Shown: positions 48,003 to 61,480, numbered from the stretch's first letter. The stretch: 64,000 nt of DNA from Thamnaconus septentrionalis (GCA_009823395.1 CM020501.1:9483361-9547360), one strand, 5' to 3'. Notes: a model not told the origin generated them from the sequence alone. Translations and numbers: made by a program.

Positions 48003-49733
48003 CTGCAGGGACAGAAGAAACAGAGAAATGTTGCCGTCAGTCGCAGCTCCGGCACAAAAGGAGCCAACAGGGATTTTTTTTAACGGCGACGTTTGAACGT
48101 CTCGCCGCCACCAGACGGTCTTCAGCTACTGTTTGGTTTCAGCACGTGCACGTTGCCGCTCTCTCTCTCTCCCTCTAATATTTCCCAGAGTTCATGCGAA
48201 CCGACAACGGGCTCCTTCCCTCGAAACACAGAAGTGTAACTTGTTTTGACTGAGGCTCCATTACTCAAGACTGGAGCTGCACTCGCTCTGACCCCGGGAA
48301 GCTTTTAGCAGCGAGAGGTTAAGTGTCCAGACTTGACGAGGGGTAATTCAGTGCGCGAGTGCAGCGCCGCCGTCTTTCCACAAAGGAGCGTTAAAATAAG
48401 ATTTAAAGAGAAAGAATCATCTCGACAAAACCTCAGGTGCAGTTTTTCAGGAGGTCACTTTGTCTGACGGAGCGCGTCACGTTCTTCAAACGCTGGAGAG
48501 GTTCTTTACGGCACGCGGGAGGGAAAAAAGAAACTATGATAAACACACAAATTTAATTCGCCCAGATGAGCGAAGCAGCTGGGGGCCGTAAATTTCACAC
48601 CGACGGGCAGAATGGAGAAAACAGAACAAAAGGAGTGAAAGGACGGAAAAGAAAAGAGGTGCATGAATCTTAATAAGCACTGGCAGGTCTGTGTTTATCA
48701 GACGTGTCTTCTTCTTTTTTTTTTTACATTAAAAAGACAAATTGTTGAACTAGAATAGCAACACTTGTGGAACATGAACTTGCCGGGTGAGAAGGAAGGA
48801 CATTTGCAGGAAACTCTCTCTGCTTCCATTGGAAGCCGCTTCTACTCTGACATGTAAATCCAAATCTGCTGACCTCCCGCATTTTTCTAATTCAATAAAA
48901 TGTGACCGTGAACGGCAAAAAACACGAGAAGGTGAGTGTATTTTACGTTTGGCACAATCCGCGTGGAGTCGATCCGTTCTTCAGGTTGCAAAGGAAAATA
49001 GAGCTGAGGCGAAAATTAAAAGTGGTTGGAAAAAAAAAATCAGCAAAGCGCTGCGAGTGGTCGACGTTTATATTTTGACAAGAAAATCTTAGATTCATCG
49101 TGCGGCTTCGGCCACTTGTGAGGAAACGCAACAGGCCAGAATGTGAAAGTGTGTTTTTTTGTGTGAGGCAGGGAGAGAAGTTACGGGGCCCCAGGAAGAA
49201 AAAGCCCATTTCTGGCAACAAACCCTGCATGGCTCGAAGCTTCGTCCAAATAAGAGCCTTGTTTTGTCTCGCTGTGTTCTAGTGAGGCGGCGGTGTGACA
49301 ACAATGTGACACAGACACGCACACAAAGGGGACTGAGAGGTTGGAGTCCAACCAGCGATATTTCACAATTTTTAAAAAGAGTCAGTCAGCACATTCACAC
49401 AGAAACATATCAGTGAGTCCAAAGAACCTTGGGGTCAGAGGTCAAGGCCCGATCAGCACTCGCACTAGTTATGTGCTGAAGATTTAAACAAGACGACTCA
49501 CAGCGGAAAATAAAACAACCGAGTCAGTGGATTAAACTAAAATCCAAAAGTGAATCCACTTATAATCTACCCAAGAACCATAAAATATCACACACACACA
49601 CACACACATGCTCCCACCAAATTGTTGTAAACCAGATTAGTACCTCGAGGTGTCGATGTGAACACGGGCTAATCCCAGATTAAACACAAAGTCGTGCCAC
49701 TTCTGCCCGCGCTTCCCCGCCGTTTGACACCGA

Positions 49734-49736
<3 letters not shown>

Positions 49737-49792
<56 letters not shown>
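49737..49792 (+). repeat. (GA)28 microsatellite
   Basis: An uninterrupted purine run of about 56 bases in the upstream intron; a mirror-repeat tract able to form triplex DNA. Confidence 0.95.
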
Positions 49793-49795
<3 letters not shown>

Positions 49796-50219
49796 CTGGC
49801 TTGACAAGGTTTTTAAGCTCTCCAGGTGCAGCCGCTGGAATCCTCGCCGCCTGCCAGGATTACACGCGTCTCAGTGGCAGCGCTCGGCCTGCGGACTAGC
49901 GTGGTGAATACTGGAATGTGTGATAGAGTTTGGGGTTTGATAGTTTGCCCAAAGTACACCTGACCAATTGATAGATTTAAAGGAAACTGCAAATTCATAT
50001 TTTAGATTTTAAAGTTTCAGTTGAAAATAGACCTTTATTGGCTAAAAAACAGTAATAGCGACTGGCTGGTTGTAGCAATGCCAGCGCACCATTTGTCGAT
50101 GGGAGTCTCTTCCCTCCGTGTGACCTACCTTTAACAGACCCCCCCTCAATATTTCATTCTTTCAAACTGCAAACCCCAAATTTAGCAAAGTGATGCCACG
50201 CAGCACAACCTGGTCTTAA

Positions 50220-50480
50220 TTACCGCGGCGGCGGGCGGAAATAAACAACCCCCAAATATCAAAACGCGCCTCTGCTGTTTTTAGCGATGCGGAACCCTGA
50301 CAGCTGACAAGATAGTTAAGGGGCGTCTAATACGGCAATTAGAGCGCGCCACTGTCTGCGAGGCTGCCGCTGTGACAAGGCTGCGCCCTCTAATCACTGA
50401 CTTATTACGCCGGCTAGCAGCACCTCTCATATCTGGCCCATTAAGGCCGACAGCAGCATTAAGAGGCATTAAAGCAGCCA
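50220..50480. promoter_or_regulatory. conserved-noncoding-element candidate
   Basis: A non-repetitive block contains GGTCTTAATTACCGCGG, CTAATACGGCAATTAGAGCG, CTCTAATCACTGACTTATTACGCC and AGAGGCATTAAAGCAGCC. Several homeodomain-type cores recur at short spacing. Confidence 0.3.
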
Positions 50481-51279
50481 GCACCTTTAACTGGAGGAGG
50501 CACTGGCGGCGGAGCAGGGAGGGGGCGGGGTCGGGGGGTGCAAGTACGCCGCCTGTTATTTCCTCGGGAATAATTTGCGCATTGTTCCACTTTAAGTCGG
50601 GAACGTGTCAGAGGCGAGTCAGTGGCGGAGGAGGCGTTTCTCCCGCGAGGAGGCGTCCAAATTGATGACACGCAACCGCCAGAAAGATTGCCGCCAAATT
50701 ACGACACGGGTTTTTCTTTTATTTATTCATTAATCTATTTATTGTTCCCGTACAAGCGGCTGTGTCATGGATGATAGAGGGTGACAGCGTGTCTGTCTGC
50801 GTGCGAAGGGGAACAGAAGGGAACGGAAGGGAACGACCTCTCACAATCTGGCTTTGATTAGTTTTAACCTGCGTCTGGTCCTGCCCAGGCCGGGCTGGGC
50901 CGGGCCAGGCTGGGTCGGGGACAACACTCACTCAAACATATTTGTCACAGCAGGCTGTGTTATCTGAGGCCCCGGCCAGATACACAGCATTAGTCACCGC
51001 GCGAGCGTCTCGCCAGGGTTTCCTCTCTGGCGCGCCACTGAAGAGGACAAACGGTGAGGTAGAGGACAGAGCGCAGAGCGTCGGCCGGGAAGAGAAATGA
51101 GCGGCTGGCGTGATGGGAAAGCTGTTAAGCGAGCGGAGAAAAGGAGGAAAAAAGGAAAAAAAAGAAGAAGGAAAAAAAAAAAACAGTCCCACAATGCTGT
51201 AGCAATTAGACCCAAACAACAGTCAACAGCTTAACCGAGCCTGTTTCGGAAAGCATCGTTTTCAAGCCTTATCTTGGCT

Positions 51280-51282
<3 letters not shown>

Positions 51283-51356
<74 letters not shown>

Positions 51357-51387
51357 GTGCGTGCGTGTGCGTGTGCGTGCGTGTGCG
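51283..51387 (+). repeat. long (GT)n array with GTGC variant tail
   Basis: About 34 pure GT units followed by about 35 bases of gcgtgtgtgcgtgc-type variants. It is the longest alternating purine-pyrimidine tract in the window. Confidence 0.95.
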
Positions 51388-54300
51388 TTTGTCTCACTGC
51401 TGGATTTTGTTTAGCTGGAGGCTTGATGTTTCATGGATGTTTTGCTTGGCTCGCAGTCCCTGTCCCGGCCCAATTGTATAAACACCGACAGTCAGCAGTG
51501 GCCAGCGTCGGAGCCGAGCAGGACTCTCAATTAGAAGAGGGTGGGGGGTGGAGGGTGGTTGCTCCGAGAGATGGACTGACGGGACGCAGGAAGGAAAGGG
51601 AGTGAAAACGACCGTTGTGGCGGGAAAGACGGGATCGACAGAGGCCGCCGCCCCCGCCTCTCACCCCCCACCCCCACCCCAACCCTCGAAAAACACTGAT
51701 CAACACTTGAAGTGCTTTGGCCGCCAAGCCGAGCGCCTTCCCAGACTAATATCCTGCACTTCTTGTCAGTTCCCCGGCGTTGACTTTGTAACGGGACGCC
51801 ATCGGAAAACATGCGGCTGAAACGCGGCTGAAACGCGGCGACTCCCTTTCAACCTCTGCGCTGACAGCGAGCGATGGCGAGGGCCAAAGCCGGACAGCTG
51901 CTCTTGGGTGGGGCGGGTGGGGGGGTGGGCACCGTTCCTCCTCCCACGACTACTTTCTTTCTTTTTTTTATTGAAACCTTTAACCATGTTCAACACAGCC
52001 ACAGACCACATTTCTTGTTTTGGCGAGTTAACCCAAAGCCGAGGGGGCTTTAAATGAAAACCCGGTGCGTAACGTGCGCAAACGTGTCCATGTGTGCTGC
52101 CTCATTCCCCCCCGCCCCCGCTGCTGCTGCTGCTGCTGGAGCAGCGGTTTTAGATTTTCAATGCGTCTCTGCCTTGGGTCGCTGTTAAACACCGGGAGCA
52201 TCTTGTCCTCTCTTCCACCCGCGAGATATTATCTCATCCCAGAGTTAGCTGCTGAAATGCCATCAATTTCCTGCCAGAAATGTGCAACCAACCTGCGGCC
52301 GGGCCGGGCCGGGCCGGGGGACGGGCGGAGTCACACGGAGGGTCGGCGAGCCTTTGTAGTCCCGGCCACGGCGCTTTTTTTTCTTTCTGCCCCTTTCGAT
52401 TCACGCGTGAAATTAAACAGGGGATTTATCATTTTTCACATTGAGGCTCTGCAGTGGAGGAGGAGGAGGAGGAGGAGGAGACCCTCCCTCCCTCCCTCCA
52501 TCCGTCCCTCCGTCCATCCGTCTGTCTCCCCTCTGGAGTCCCCCCTCCGCAAGTGAAAGGCCCCGTCTTCCGTGTCAGTTCTGGTTTGGAGGTCCCCTGT
52601 CCTTTGTGCAGCTGTGCATCTGGGCTTTGACACGGGGGCACCGCGACCAGAGCTATGCTAATGGGAACCAAATGGGGCGTGAGTCCCCGGTGGCTTCCAG
52701 CGGCAGAGGAGAAGCATGTGTTTCCATGTATTCATATGGAGACCCCTCTTCTCCTTCTTCCTCTCTCCCTCCCTCTCTCCCCTCTTTTTTTCTTTAAGTC
52801 AAACAAAGGGAAGCGGCTGCGTCTGCTGTTTGCACGCACCCTGAATCAATGCCGCTCGCGTCCCCCACGCCCGCCCGTCCGCCTGCCCGTCCGTCCGCTT
52901 CCGTCAGCGCGTCAGATTCCGTTTCAGACCTGATCAAACGCAGACGAGGGAAAGCTATTACGCTGTTTACATTTTGCCCCCTTTTAAAAGTGGCTTTCTG
53001 TAAACCGCTTCGACCGCAGCCTGGTGGGGGCTCAAGATTTTGCAATGAGTTTTTGCAAATAAAAAATGAGTGATGCAAATAAATATTTGGACAGGAAAAT
53101 AACCAACAAAAAGGGCCGAGATCCGTGCGATCCAGTCTGACACCCAGGCAGTTTTTCCACCTGCTGCCGATCCCGCCGAGGTGTCGTGTTCATTCAAGGC
53201 CGAGTTTGGCGCCCCCCCCCTCCCCCCCCCACTGCATCTCGCGCCGCTCACGCTCACTAATCGGGACCATAAATCTGGAGCTCTCAGACTCTCAATCCAA
53301 ACAACGTTGTCGTGAGCGATGGTTTCTGTCGTCCTCCGTCGCTCACGATGACGTCCAGTTTAAACTTTGACCGGCCGTCCAGCCACGTCGTGGCGTGTTT
53401 GTCAGCCGTCAGACGTGACTCACGCACTGCACTCCTTCAAACACGCGCACACAATCACAATCGCGTAATTTCCCCCTCGTCCAATTTTCCTCCCGCGTGG
53501 CCTCGACACGGTCGCACAAAGTGCGCCCACCACCTCCTCCGTCCTTCACCCCCCCAAACCCGCCCACCCCCCACCTTGCGATGAGCAACACACTAACAAA
53601 TTGTCAACTCGGAGCAGTGACGAAACTTTTTTTTTTTTTTGGCGCTCTGACTCACTCGCATGATAAATAGCCGTGCGTGTGCTCCGGGACAGTCGTGCTT
53701 GTTTATGCAGCGGACGGCTACAGGAACCAGCTGGCTTTGATATTGTGAAAGAGAAAAGGGCGAGAGAGGAGGGGGAGACACAGAGAGAGAGAGAGAGCGG
53801 GACATCACAATACTGGGGCCAGCAACACAGCCCCTGTGATCTGGCCATCAAATGCGGCACCACCACCACCCCCCCCCCACTCAGCGGAGCCCGTGGACGA
53901 TGCAGAACCTGCTGCACCGCCGGACTGGTGAAGACTGGGGAGCGTCCGGGGAGCGGCCGCTTCTTCAGTACTTTGTGCAGGCAAAGCAGGTTCCGTCCAG
54001 AGGACCACGGCTCCTCTCTGCTCTCCTCAAAGCATCTCCCCGGCCCGGAGATCAAACCAGCTGCCCAATGACAGAGCTCTGGGAGCAGGGATGGGTGGGT
54101 GGTGGGGGTGGGGGTGGGGGGCTCGAGGCCAGGTTCAAAGCTGGGGGGGGGAGGGAGGGAGCAGAGGGGAGAGAATGAAGGGGGAGCGCTGGCAAAGGAG
54201 GAAGAGGAGGCCAAGAGCGAGTAAAGGGCTGAGTTTGGGGAGCAGGTGGGGGTGGGAGGGGTGGGGGGGTGCAGAGGGAGGTTGAGGAGGGGAGGGGATG

Positions 54301-54989
54301 TGAAAAACATCTCGGGCCAGACCTCCCGTTTCCAGCGTGATACAACTCTCTGGTATGGGGGGGGCCGACGGAAGATAAGTCACTGCTACAAAGAAATCCC
54401 CAGCCTCACAATGAGGTGATTCATCCTCTTCAAAAAAAACAACACGTTGGTTCAATCAGTTTGTCTGACTTCTGATTGAGTCACAAACAGCACCTCGCTG
54501 AGTTTCTGGAAAACCACAATTATGATAGAAAAACAGATCATTTTGTAGTAGTTGAAAGTTCTGAGACTGGACTTTTTTTGTAGAGCATCCTTGTATTTCC
54601 CAATAAAAAAAATTCTTTGAGCAGGCTTGTTAAAGAGGCAGACGACCCTCCGACACGTGCGCTCTTATCGGAAGGGGAACGAAAAACAAAACAGCGCCAC
54701 TGAACAGTGGATCTCTGCTGACCTTCCAGCGTGTGAAGGGGAGCGACCTGCTTCCTGATACGGGACAGGACGCCTCCCTGTCGGGCTCGGCACCTGCTGC
54801 CTGCTACCTGCTGCCGGTGACAGTCGGCTCCACAACACAAAGATCCTTTATAGTGAGACACAAAGCTGCTCCTCCTCCTCCTCCTCCTCCTCCACCTCCA
54901 CCCTTCCTCTCTGATAGAGGCTTGTTCCTCAGTGCGGATACAAAGTGTTTGTCATGCTCGGACCTCTCTGTCTGAGCAGGGCTCATAAG

Positions 54990-55025
<36 letters not shown>

Positions 55026-56077
55026 TGCAGACTTGACGAGCGGACAACATTCAGTCATCACACTAGTCTGCGAGGCGGGACTTCATACCTCCTGAGTGAC
55101 ACACATACGAGCGCCCACACATTCATGCAAATATGTGCTCGTTCGCACACATGCACACGCACACACACACACACACACACCCACTCAGTGAATTCCCCTC
55201 CCCTAGCCAGCTCTGCTGGAAGGGATCCGAGCTCTAATCTCCCCAATAGCTCTTAATTTTTCCTCCAACTTTTTTTTTTTTAATGTAAAAAGCACACACT
55301 AATTCTGTGTAAGCAATCTCCAAATGATGTCCTCTGAGTGTGCGTGTTTTTTTTCCCTCCTTCCTCCCCCGACCCCCCCCTCCCAACACTGCCGTAGACG
55401 GATTGGCCGGCGTTCAGGACGCGCGACCGGGCAATAATATTTGTTTCTTTCCGCGGAGCTCCGCTCAAACAGCGTGTCAGCGCCGCAGTTTACTTGTAAA
55501 CACCCCGGCCTGCACGCCCGGCAGCTGCGGGGGGAGAGAAAAAACACAAAAGCTAGGCAAAAAAAAAAATAAAATCACGCGGAACGGCAACGTAATCGCC
55601 CCGCGCGCATTGTTTGCAGCCACTCGCATCCTGCTTTGGCTTGGCGCTCCCCCCAAATCCCTCCCCCCGCCACCCCGAGAGCGGAGGCGTAATAAAGAGA
55701 AATTACGGCCCGCGGGCCACGGGTCTTTTCTGTTTTTGCGAGATTTGTGCGTTTTACCTTTGCCAGCAGAAGCAGCAGCAGCATCGTGAGAAGACGGCTC
55801 CTGAGTCAGCTCCGTCGTCCCCCCCCCTGCCGCCGCTCGACAGACCCAACGCTCGCAGAGATAGCCGCAACTTTCATTAGCATTTACAGGCTTGGTCAGC
55901 AAACGGCGCCGCCGCCGGAGTAGAGCTTCAGGACGGAGCTACGGGCTGAGAGGGGAGGATGGGGGGGGGCACCAAGGTTGTTTAACCAATGGCCAGATTA
56001 CTGCAGCGACAAGTGTGTCACTCCTGACGCCACACATGGGGCGATAGGAGCGAGGAGTGTCTTCACATGACCACCGT

Positions 56078-56156
56078 CTGTGTGTGTGTGTGTGCGTGCG
56101 TGTGTGTGTGTGCGTGTGTGTGTGTGTGTGTGTGTGCGTGTGTGTGTGTGTGTGTG
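56078..56156 (+). repeat. (GT)n array with GC interruptions
   Basis: About 39 dinucleotide units with several gc interruptions, just left of the MITE-like repeat. Confidence 0.95.
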
Positions 56157-56344
56157 GGGCGGTGGGACACAGCGGACCAAAGAAAAGTCCGTCTGGCTGT
56201 TGTCGGTCGTTATCTGTCTGACAAAGTTCACAGATAGAGCGGCTGAGTGGAGGCCAGACACCAGCGCCGCACTCGCACAGGTCACACTGGGTTCACACTG
56301 AGAACCTCGCTGCTCCACTCACATTTAATTGGAGATGTTACCAT

Positions 56345-56665
56345 TCAAACTGCATGTGAAGCGATGAGGAGAAGAGCGATTTGCAGGCGTTTCCATTGAA
56401 TGGTTTGAAGCGCATCAGCCGTAGTTCTCGTAAAATCCTGTCCGTGAGATTTTACGAGAATTGCATTTGCTTTTGTTTGTTGTTTTTTTTGAACGTCACG
56501 TCCAGTGACATGTAAATGTGAAAACAATTTTTCCGTGATGCTTTTGCGATTTACCTCTACATCGATACATCTGAAAAACCACCTCATGAGAGCGTCAAAT
56601 CCTTTTCGCCATATTTGAGAGGTTTTTGCAAGTTTAGGCGTTTCCATCACCTGACTTTTATTTTG
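56345..56665. mobile_element. MITE-like fish repeat with internal hairpin
   Basis: The segment carries a perfect 12-base direct repeat AGGCGTTTCCAT (56385-56396 and 56636-56647) and a perfect 13-base stem TTCTCGTAAAATC / GATTTTACGAGAA (56425-56437 and 56448-56460) with a 10-base loop. Phrases such as CTGAAAAACCACCTCATGAG look like a dispersed fish repeat that I recall from other genomes, but the family name is not known to me. There is no coding capacity. Confidence 0.5.
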
Positions 56666-56929
56666 ATATTTAGGTCTCCCTCCCTCTCTCCCCAGTAAGG
56701 GGTAATTGAAATGCAGCTAGTGTGGCCTGAATCTGAATTGAAAGGAAGCAGCATCTTGCCGTGCTTTGGCGTGAAACAGATGTGGGTCACAATTACAAAA
56801 CGTGGGGAGAAATCCTAATCAGGCCGCTTGGACCCCACAACAACAACTCACACAGGTGGTGGTGGGGGCGGGGGAGGGGCGGGGGAGGGGTGAAGGGGGA
56901 GCGATGAGAGGAGCCCTGGTGATTGCTAT

Positions 56930-57120
56930 TCCGCGATCGACCGGACCAAATTGCAAATTCCCTCCCAGGACTCTCCAGGTCTGCTTCATTTGGCAAAAAG
57001 CCGGGGTCCTTATTCCCGCAATTATAAAGCTATTGACTAATTCGACATACGTTAGCGTGTCGTCCGGGCCCCCGAGAGCCACTTGGCCACTGAGTCCATT
57101 AACTTGACAAATTGTGACAG
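56930..57120. promoter_or_regulatory. conserved-noncoding-element candidate
   Basis: The block holds GACCAAATTGCAAATTCCC, CCGCAATTATAAAGCTATTG, GACTAATTCG and CATTAACTTGACAAATTGTG without simple repeats. Confidence 0.3.
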
Positions 57121-58010
57121 ACTTTTTTTTTTTCCCCTTCTTACTGCCGCCCAATCAGAGAGCGGCTCCTCGCGCTGTGGCGGAGGAGTTAATGAGTGGC
57201 GTGTTTCTCCTCTTTTCCCTCCTCCTCCTCCTCCTCCTCCTCCTCCGCTCGGATCCCTGCGACTGCAACCCCCCCCCCCCCCATACCAAAAAAATAAAAA
57301 AATAAACCCTCGCCCTTCCATATTTATAATTTTACCACATCCTAACAATAACACAGCCAGCGCTGGGCAGAAAACACACGCAGGCCCGGCCCTAATGAAT
57401 CTCATGCCTTCACCGCGTTAAAATGGCCAGTAAGTATTACCAGCTGTGACACTCTCTCCTCCTCTCCCGCTCCTTGGCAGTGGCACTGAGGTTGGGAGTA
57501 CAGGCTGAGTGTGTGTGTGTGTGTGTGTACGTGTGTGTGGTGGTGGTGGTGGGGGGTGCAGCGAGCAGACACATCTGAGTGCAGCTGGACCGGGAGGGGG
57601 GACCGAGAACCGCAAGTCTCCGTGTTTCCAGCTGCCTTTCTCAGGGGTTCGTTTTTCTCTCCCTCCTCCTGCGTTTTCTTTTTCTGCTTTTTTTTTTTTT
57701 TTTTTTTTCACGAGGCCCTTCTGGTCCCAGCCTACTTGGAGAATCACACACGCACGTACGCACGCGCGCATATAGACACACACTAGTCTTGCCCGCCCTC
57801 CCTCCCCTCCATCCCTCACGTTCGGCCATCTTTGTTTGGACAGGGCTCAGGAGTTCCAGAAAAGCTCTCTCAGATGTGCTGAAGTAAGGGAAAAACAAAA
57901 CAAACTGGCCCTCGCACACACACACACACACACACACGCACGCACACTTTTATGTGAACGAATGCACAGCATCATTTCACTCATATTACACGGTAGGAAG
58001 TCAAGTTTGG

Positions 58011-58013
<3 letters not shown>

Positions 58014-58052
<39 letters not shown>
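58014..58052 (+). repeat. (CA)n microsatellite
   Basis: About 19 CA units; a shorter CA run lies at about 57916-57936. Confidence 0.95.
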
Positions 58053-58054
<2 letters not shown>

Positions 58055-58177
58055 AGTTTCACACGTATGACAGACAAAATAGCATTAAGGGCCGGAAAAC
58101 AAATTTGCCAAAAGAGGAAAAAGTCCAATTTTTTTCCCCCTTTGTCAGGATGTTAGACAGCGTACTATTGCAGACGC

Positions 58178-58179
<2 letters not shown>

Positions 58180-58226
<47 letters not shown>
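58180..58226 (+). repeat. (GT)n microsatellite
   Basis: About 23 GT units 128 bases right of an inverted-orientation CA run (58014-58052); the two could pair as a long hairpin. Another GT run is at 58631-58662. Confidence 0.95.
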
Positions 58227-58231
<5 letters not shown>

Positions 58232-58629
58232 CCCAAGCCAGGATCACAGCACCGTGGCAGGCCCGAAGCGTACCTCGACATGTGTTACCTCTTTGTGATA
58301 TTGACTTTGTTACAGCTATACTAGTGGGAGAGCAGAGACAAGAGCCCGGGCTTCGCCGTGCCGGGGACCCCCGAGTTCGCTGGAAAACAAATAGTCGGAC
58401 AAGCCGCGAAAACAGAGAGCGCAGCGCCGTCTTATGAGGGAGGAAAAAACAAAAAACTGGTTGAAATAAACGGAAAAACTTTTGCACGTCGCTCCCCCCC
58501 CACTCCGACCTTTACGTCTCCGCTCTCTAAATTAGAAATATTGTTTGTCTGATTCCTGTTTCGGCAGCGCGTTGCCGACAAAGCCATGGGATTTGGCAGC
58601 CGAGCGAGTCTTGGCCTGGCTTCCCGTCT

Positions 58630-58663
<34 letters not shown>

Positions 58664-59079
58664 ACGCGCGTGCGTGCGCGCAGCCGTCCGGCGATCCAGA
58701 GTCAAAAATCCTCCTGCTCTAACGCCTGCATCATTTCAATTAAATACCAAACTGCTCCTCGGCTGGCGCTGCCAAGACTCGCGAATCCCTTTTAGAGCAG
58801 ATAAATCACGCCGCTAACTGCGACGCGGCCCCGTGCTCAGTGCGTGCACACGCGCACGCTCGCACGTTCCCGCAGTGAGCCACTGAATTAGCGGTGAAAA
58901 ATAATGAGGATTTCTCTAAATTTGAGACGGCACAAATAGAAAAAAAAAAAGGGCGGAGCCGAGATAAAGGAACCCGTTAAATATTTGATGGCCGGGCGGA
59001 AATAAAAGATTGATAATCATTTTCTTGTTCCCTGCGAGTGTGAATGCTGCCTCGCCGCTCCTCCTCCCCCGGTGATGAC

Positions 59080-59280
59080 TTTTTGCTTATGCGCTTGAAT
59101 AATGAAAGCGAGTCATTTGAATATTCCCTCTGTATTTAAAAAAAATAAAAAGATGTTTTAGCTTTTTTTTTTTGCGGGATGCGGCAATATTAGCCATGTT
59201 AATTGGGCTCTTTGGACTTTCCCAATAGAAAGGCTAAATTAATTACTTATGTCGACAAAATGTCAGACACGCCGATCTAA
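59080..59280. promoter_or_regulatory. conserved-noncoding-element candidate
   Basis: The block holds TTGAATAATGAAAGCG, CATTTGAATATTCCC, ATATTAGCCATGTTAATTGG and GGCTAAATTAATTACTTATG, a dense set of TAAT and POU-like cores. One T-run interrupts it. Confidence 0.3.
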
Positions 59281-60840
59281 TAAGTACAACTGTTTGCGCT
59301 GCTGTTCTGTTCGGGCCTCTCTCGCCTCGGTGTTTGTGCGTCTGTCCCAGTGTGTGTATGTGCGTGCGTGCGCCACTCTGATTGTCCCGGCTTACGTCTA
59401 ATGAACGAGACGGGAACCAAACGCTCCGACATCCTCTCCATGTTTCGTGGGCGGCTCTGGAGAGCGCTCCAATATTCATCCCCTCTCCTCATACTAATCA
59501 GCCACTTCACTATTGACTGTTTGTGTTTGCAGAGGGGGCTCCTCGCACGCACACACACACTCATACTCACGCACACGCCTGGTGTTTAAACGTGCCAATC
59601 CGCACTCCAATTAAACTTGTAAGAGGGTGAATTATTTGCAGGCCGTTCCTCCGTCTGCAAGCGTGTGTCTGTGTGTGTTTGTTCGTGTTTGTGTGTGATG
59701 TGTTCATTAATGTGTACCCGCCACCGTGGGGAAGCTTTGAAGCTCCGCATTTCTGTTGGCTTTTGGCTGTTTTTCTGTCGTGAGGAGAAGGAGAAGGAGA
59801 AAAAGAAGGAGGGAGGGGAAAAAAACAGGATCAGCGTATTTTTGCTCAAGTACAAGTAAACATGAGAGTCGGGAGACGAGGAGAGGCGATGGGGAGGCAT
59901 TATTCATACGTCTGTGCGACGATCGGGCAGTTTGTGTGTGTTTCCATGTATGCATAAGAGCATGGGTGCAGCACACACACACACACACACACACTGGCAT
60001 GCGAGTTGCACGGGGAGCAAGCGGAGAGGCCTGCTGATGCCACGTTTCACTCGACCCCTTGAAGTGGAAATGAGCTTCCTCGGTCTTCTAACTAGTCCGT
60101 TCTCACAATGTCAGCAAACTGTGCCACCCCTCCGAAGGAACTCACTCACACACACACACACACACACGCAGACACGCACGCAGCCAGCACTGTGGTCAGT
60201 GTGCAGAATGAATTCAACATCAAGATTAGAAGGAAAAGGGTCTCATGTTAGTTTCGACTCCTCACGGATGTGCCGAGATACTTAAAGGTCATCGGTCGTG
60301 TCTCTCTAAAGTGTTTGTCCTGTATATCACAGCAATAAGAAAATAAATGAATAAATCATAAGAGGCTGTACAGGAAAAAAAAAAAAAATCAGTTTATTTG
60401 CTGAATGTCTGTGATGCATCTATTTGCAACAATTAAATACATTTTTTTTTAAATTTGCTCAATTTTTCTAAAAGAAAATGTGAGACTTGCCAACATCCAC
60501 GTTTCCACCAACATTATTTTTTCTCCAAATATAATCGGGTGAATTTTAAATTATGTCCCTCCATCATCATTTTTGATGTGAAAAAAGTATTGTATACTTT
60601 CGGAAATCTGAAGAATTTGAAAACACAATTTTCTCTTTTCCAATTCTGATTAGCTAAAAAAAAACAATTTCTAGCTGCCGCAGTGGATTTTTTTCTGATG
60701 AGGCCCGAAACATTTTCACAACCTCACAGAAACAGTCGTTTTTAAAGGCCACTTCGTTTTAAGATTTTTTGGTTGACTTTTTCCCCCCATTTTTTTTTCT
60801 CTCAGTATGCACGCAGGCATCTTGAGTGTGCATGCACGAC

Positions 60841-60841
<1 letters not shown>

Positions 60842-60876
<35 letters not shown>
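60842..60876 (+). repeat. (CTG)n trinucleotide repeat
   Basis: About 11-12 CTG units in the upstream intron; in the bnc2 RNA sense this is a CAG run. Confidence 0.95.
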
Positions 60877-60877
<1 letters not shown>

Positions 60878-61009
60878 CTGAACCTGCCCGAGCACCTGAG
60901 GGTCCGATCCCCAGCCGTCCTCGAAGCGGTGAGCGACAGCTGTACGACGATGCTGCAGCGATAGGCATCATCGGCTTGCTGGAGACTAATTGGTCCGCAG
61001 CGCTCCTCT

Positions 61010-61480
61010 GAGTGGCTTCGCTAATTAATTAGAAAGGCAGTGGAGCTGAAATTTTTAATCAGGACACCAGGCTCGGCAGCGTAGAGCAGAAAAAGAGACG
61101 TATCCACCACCACCCCAACCCCCATCATTCCCATGTAATCCACCTGACACCGATCTCCCACGTCGTGTGAGTGCGAGTGTGTTGTGTGTTTAGGAATTCA
61201 CACGGCGCTGGCCAGGGGAATAAGAAATACATTTATTACCGGGCTTGTTAAATCGTTGGTTTTTAATTCGGAGAATTTTTCAGAAATTTGGTGTCCTAAT
61301 ACAGTATGCATGACTTATCTCCGGCGCCGGGGCCCACAGAGAAAGCCATTAGGTGCTCTTTTCCTCCGCGTGTTTGTTTAGCACGTGTCATAATTTCCAC
61401 TAATTTAAATTATGCGCCGGGGCGTTCGATTATTTCCGAGGCTAGCGACGGAGAAAGGAAAAAAAGAAGAACAAAAAAAC
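61010..61480. promoter_or_regulatory. conserved-noncoding-element candidate
   Basis: Two AT-core patches are close together: CGCTAATTAATTAGAAAGG with TTTTTAATCAGG (61018-61065), and AATACATTTATTACCGGGC with TGTTAAATCG and TATGCATGACTTATC (61225-61325). Confidence 0.3.

Noticed and set aside
52297..52325. GC-rich (CCGGG)n run as a CpG-island promoter
   Set aside because: Too short and isolated; it is a simple repeat without surrounding promoter features.
53546..54345. A 254-codon minus-strand Pro/Ser/Leu-rich open frame
   Set aside because: Low-complexity pyrimidine-rich DNA with few stops; no splice context and no recognised similarity. It lies in the upstream bnc2 intron.
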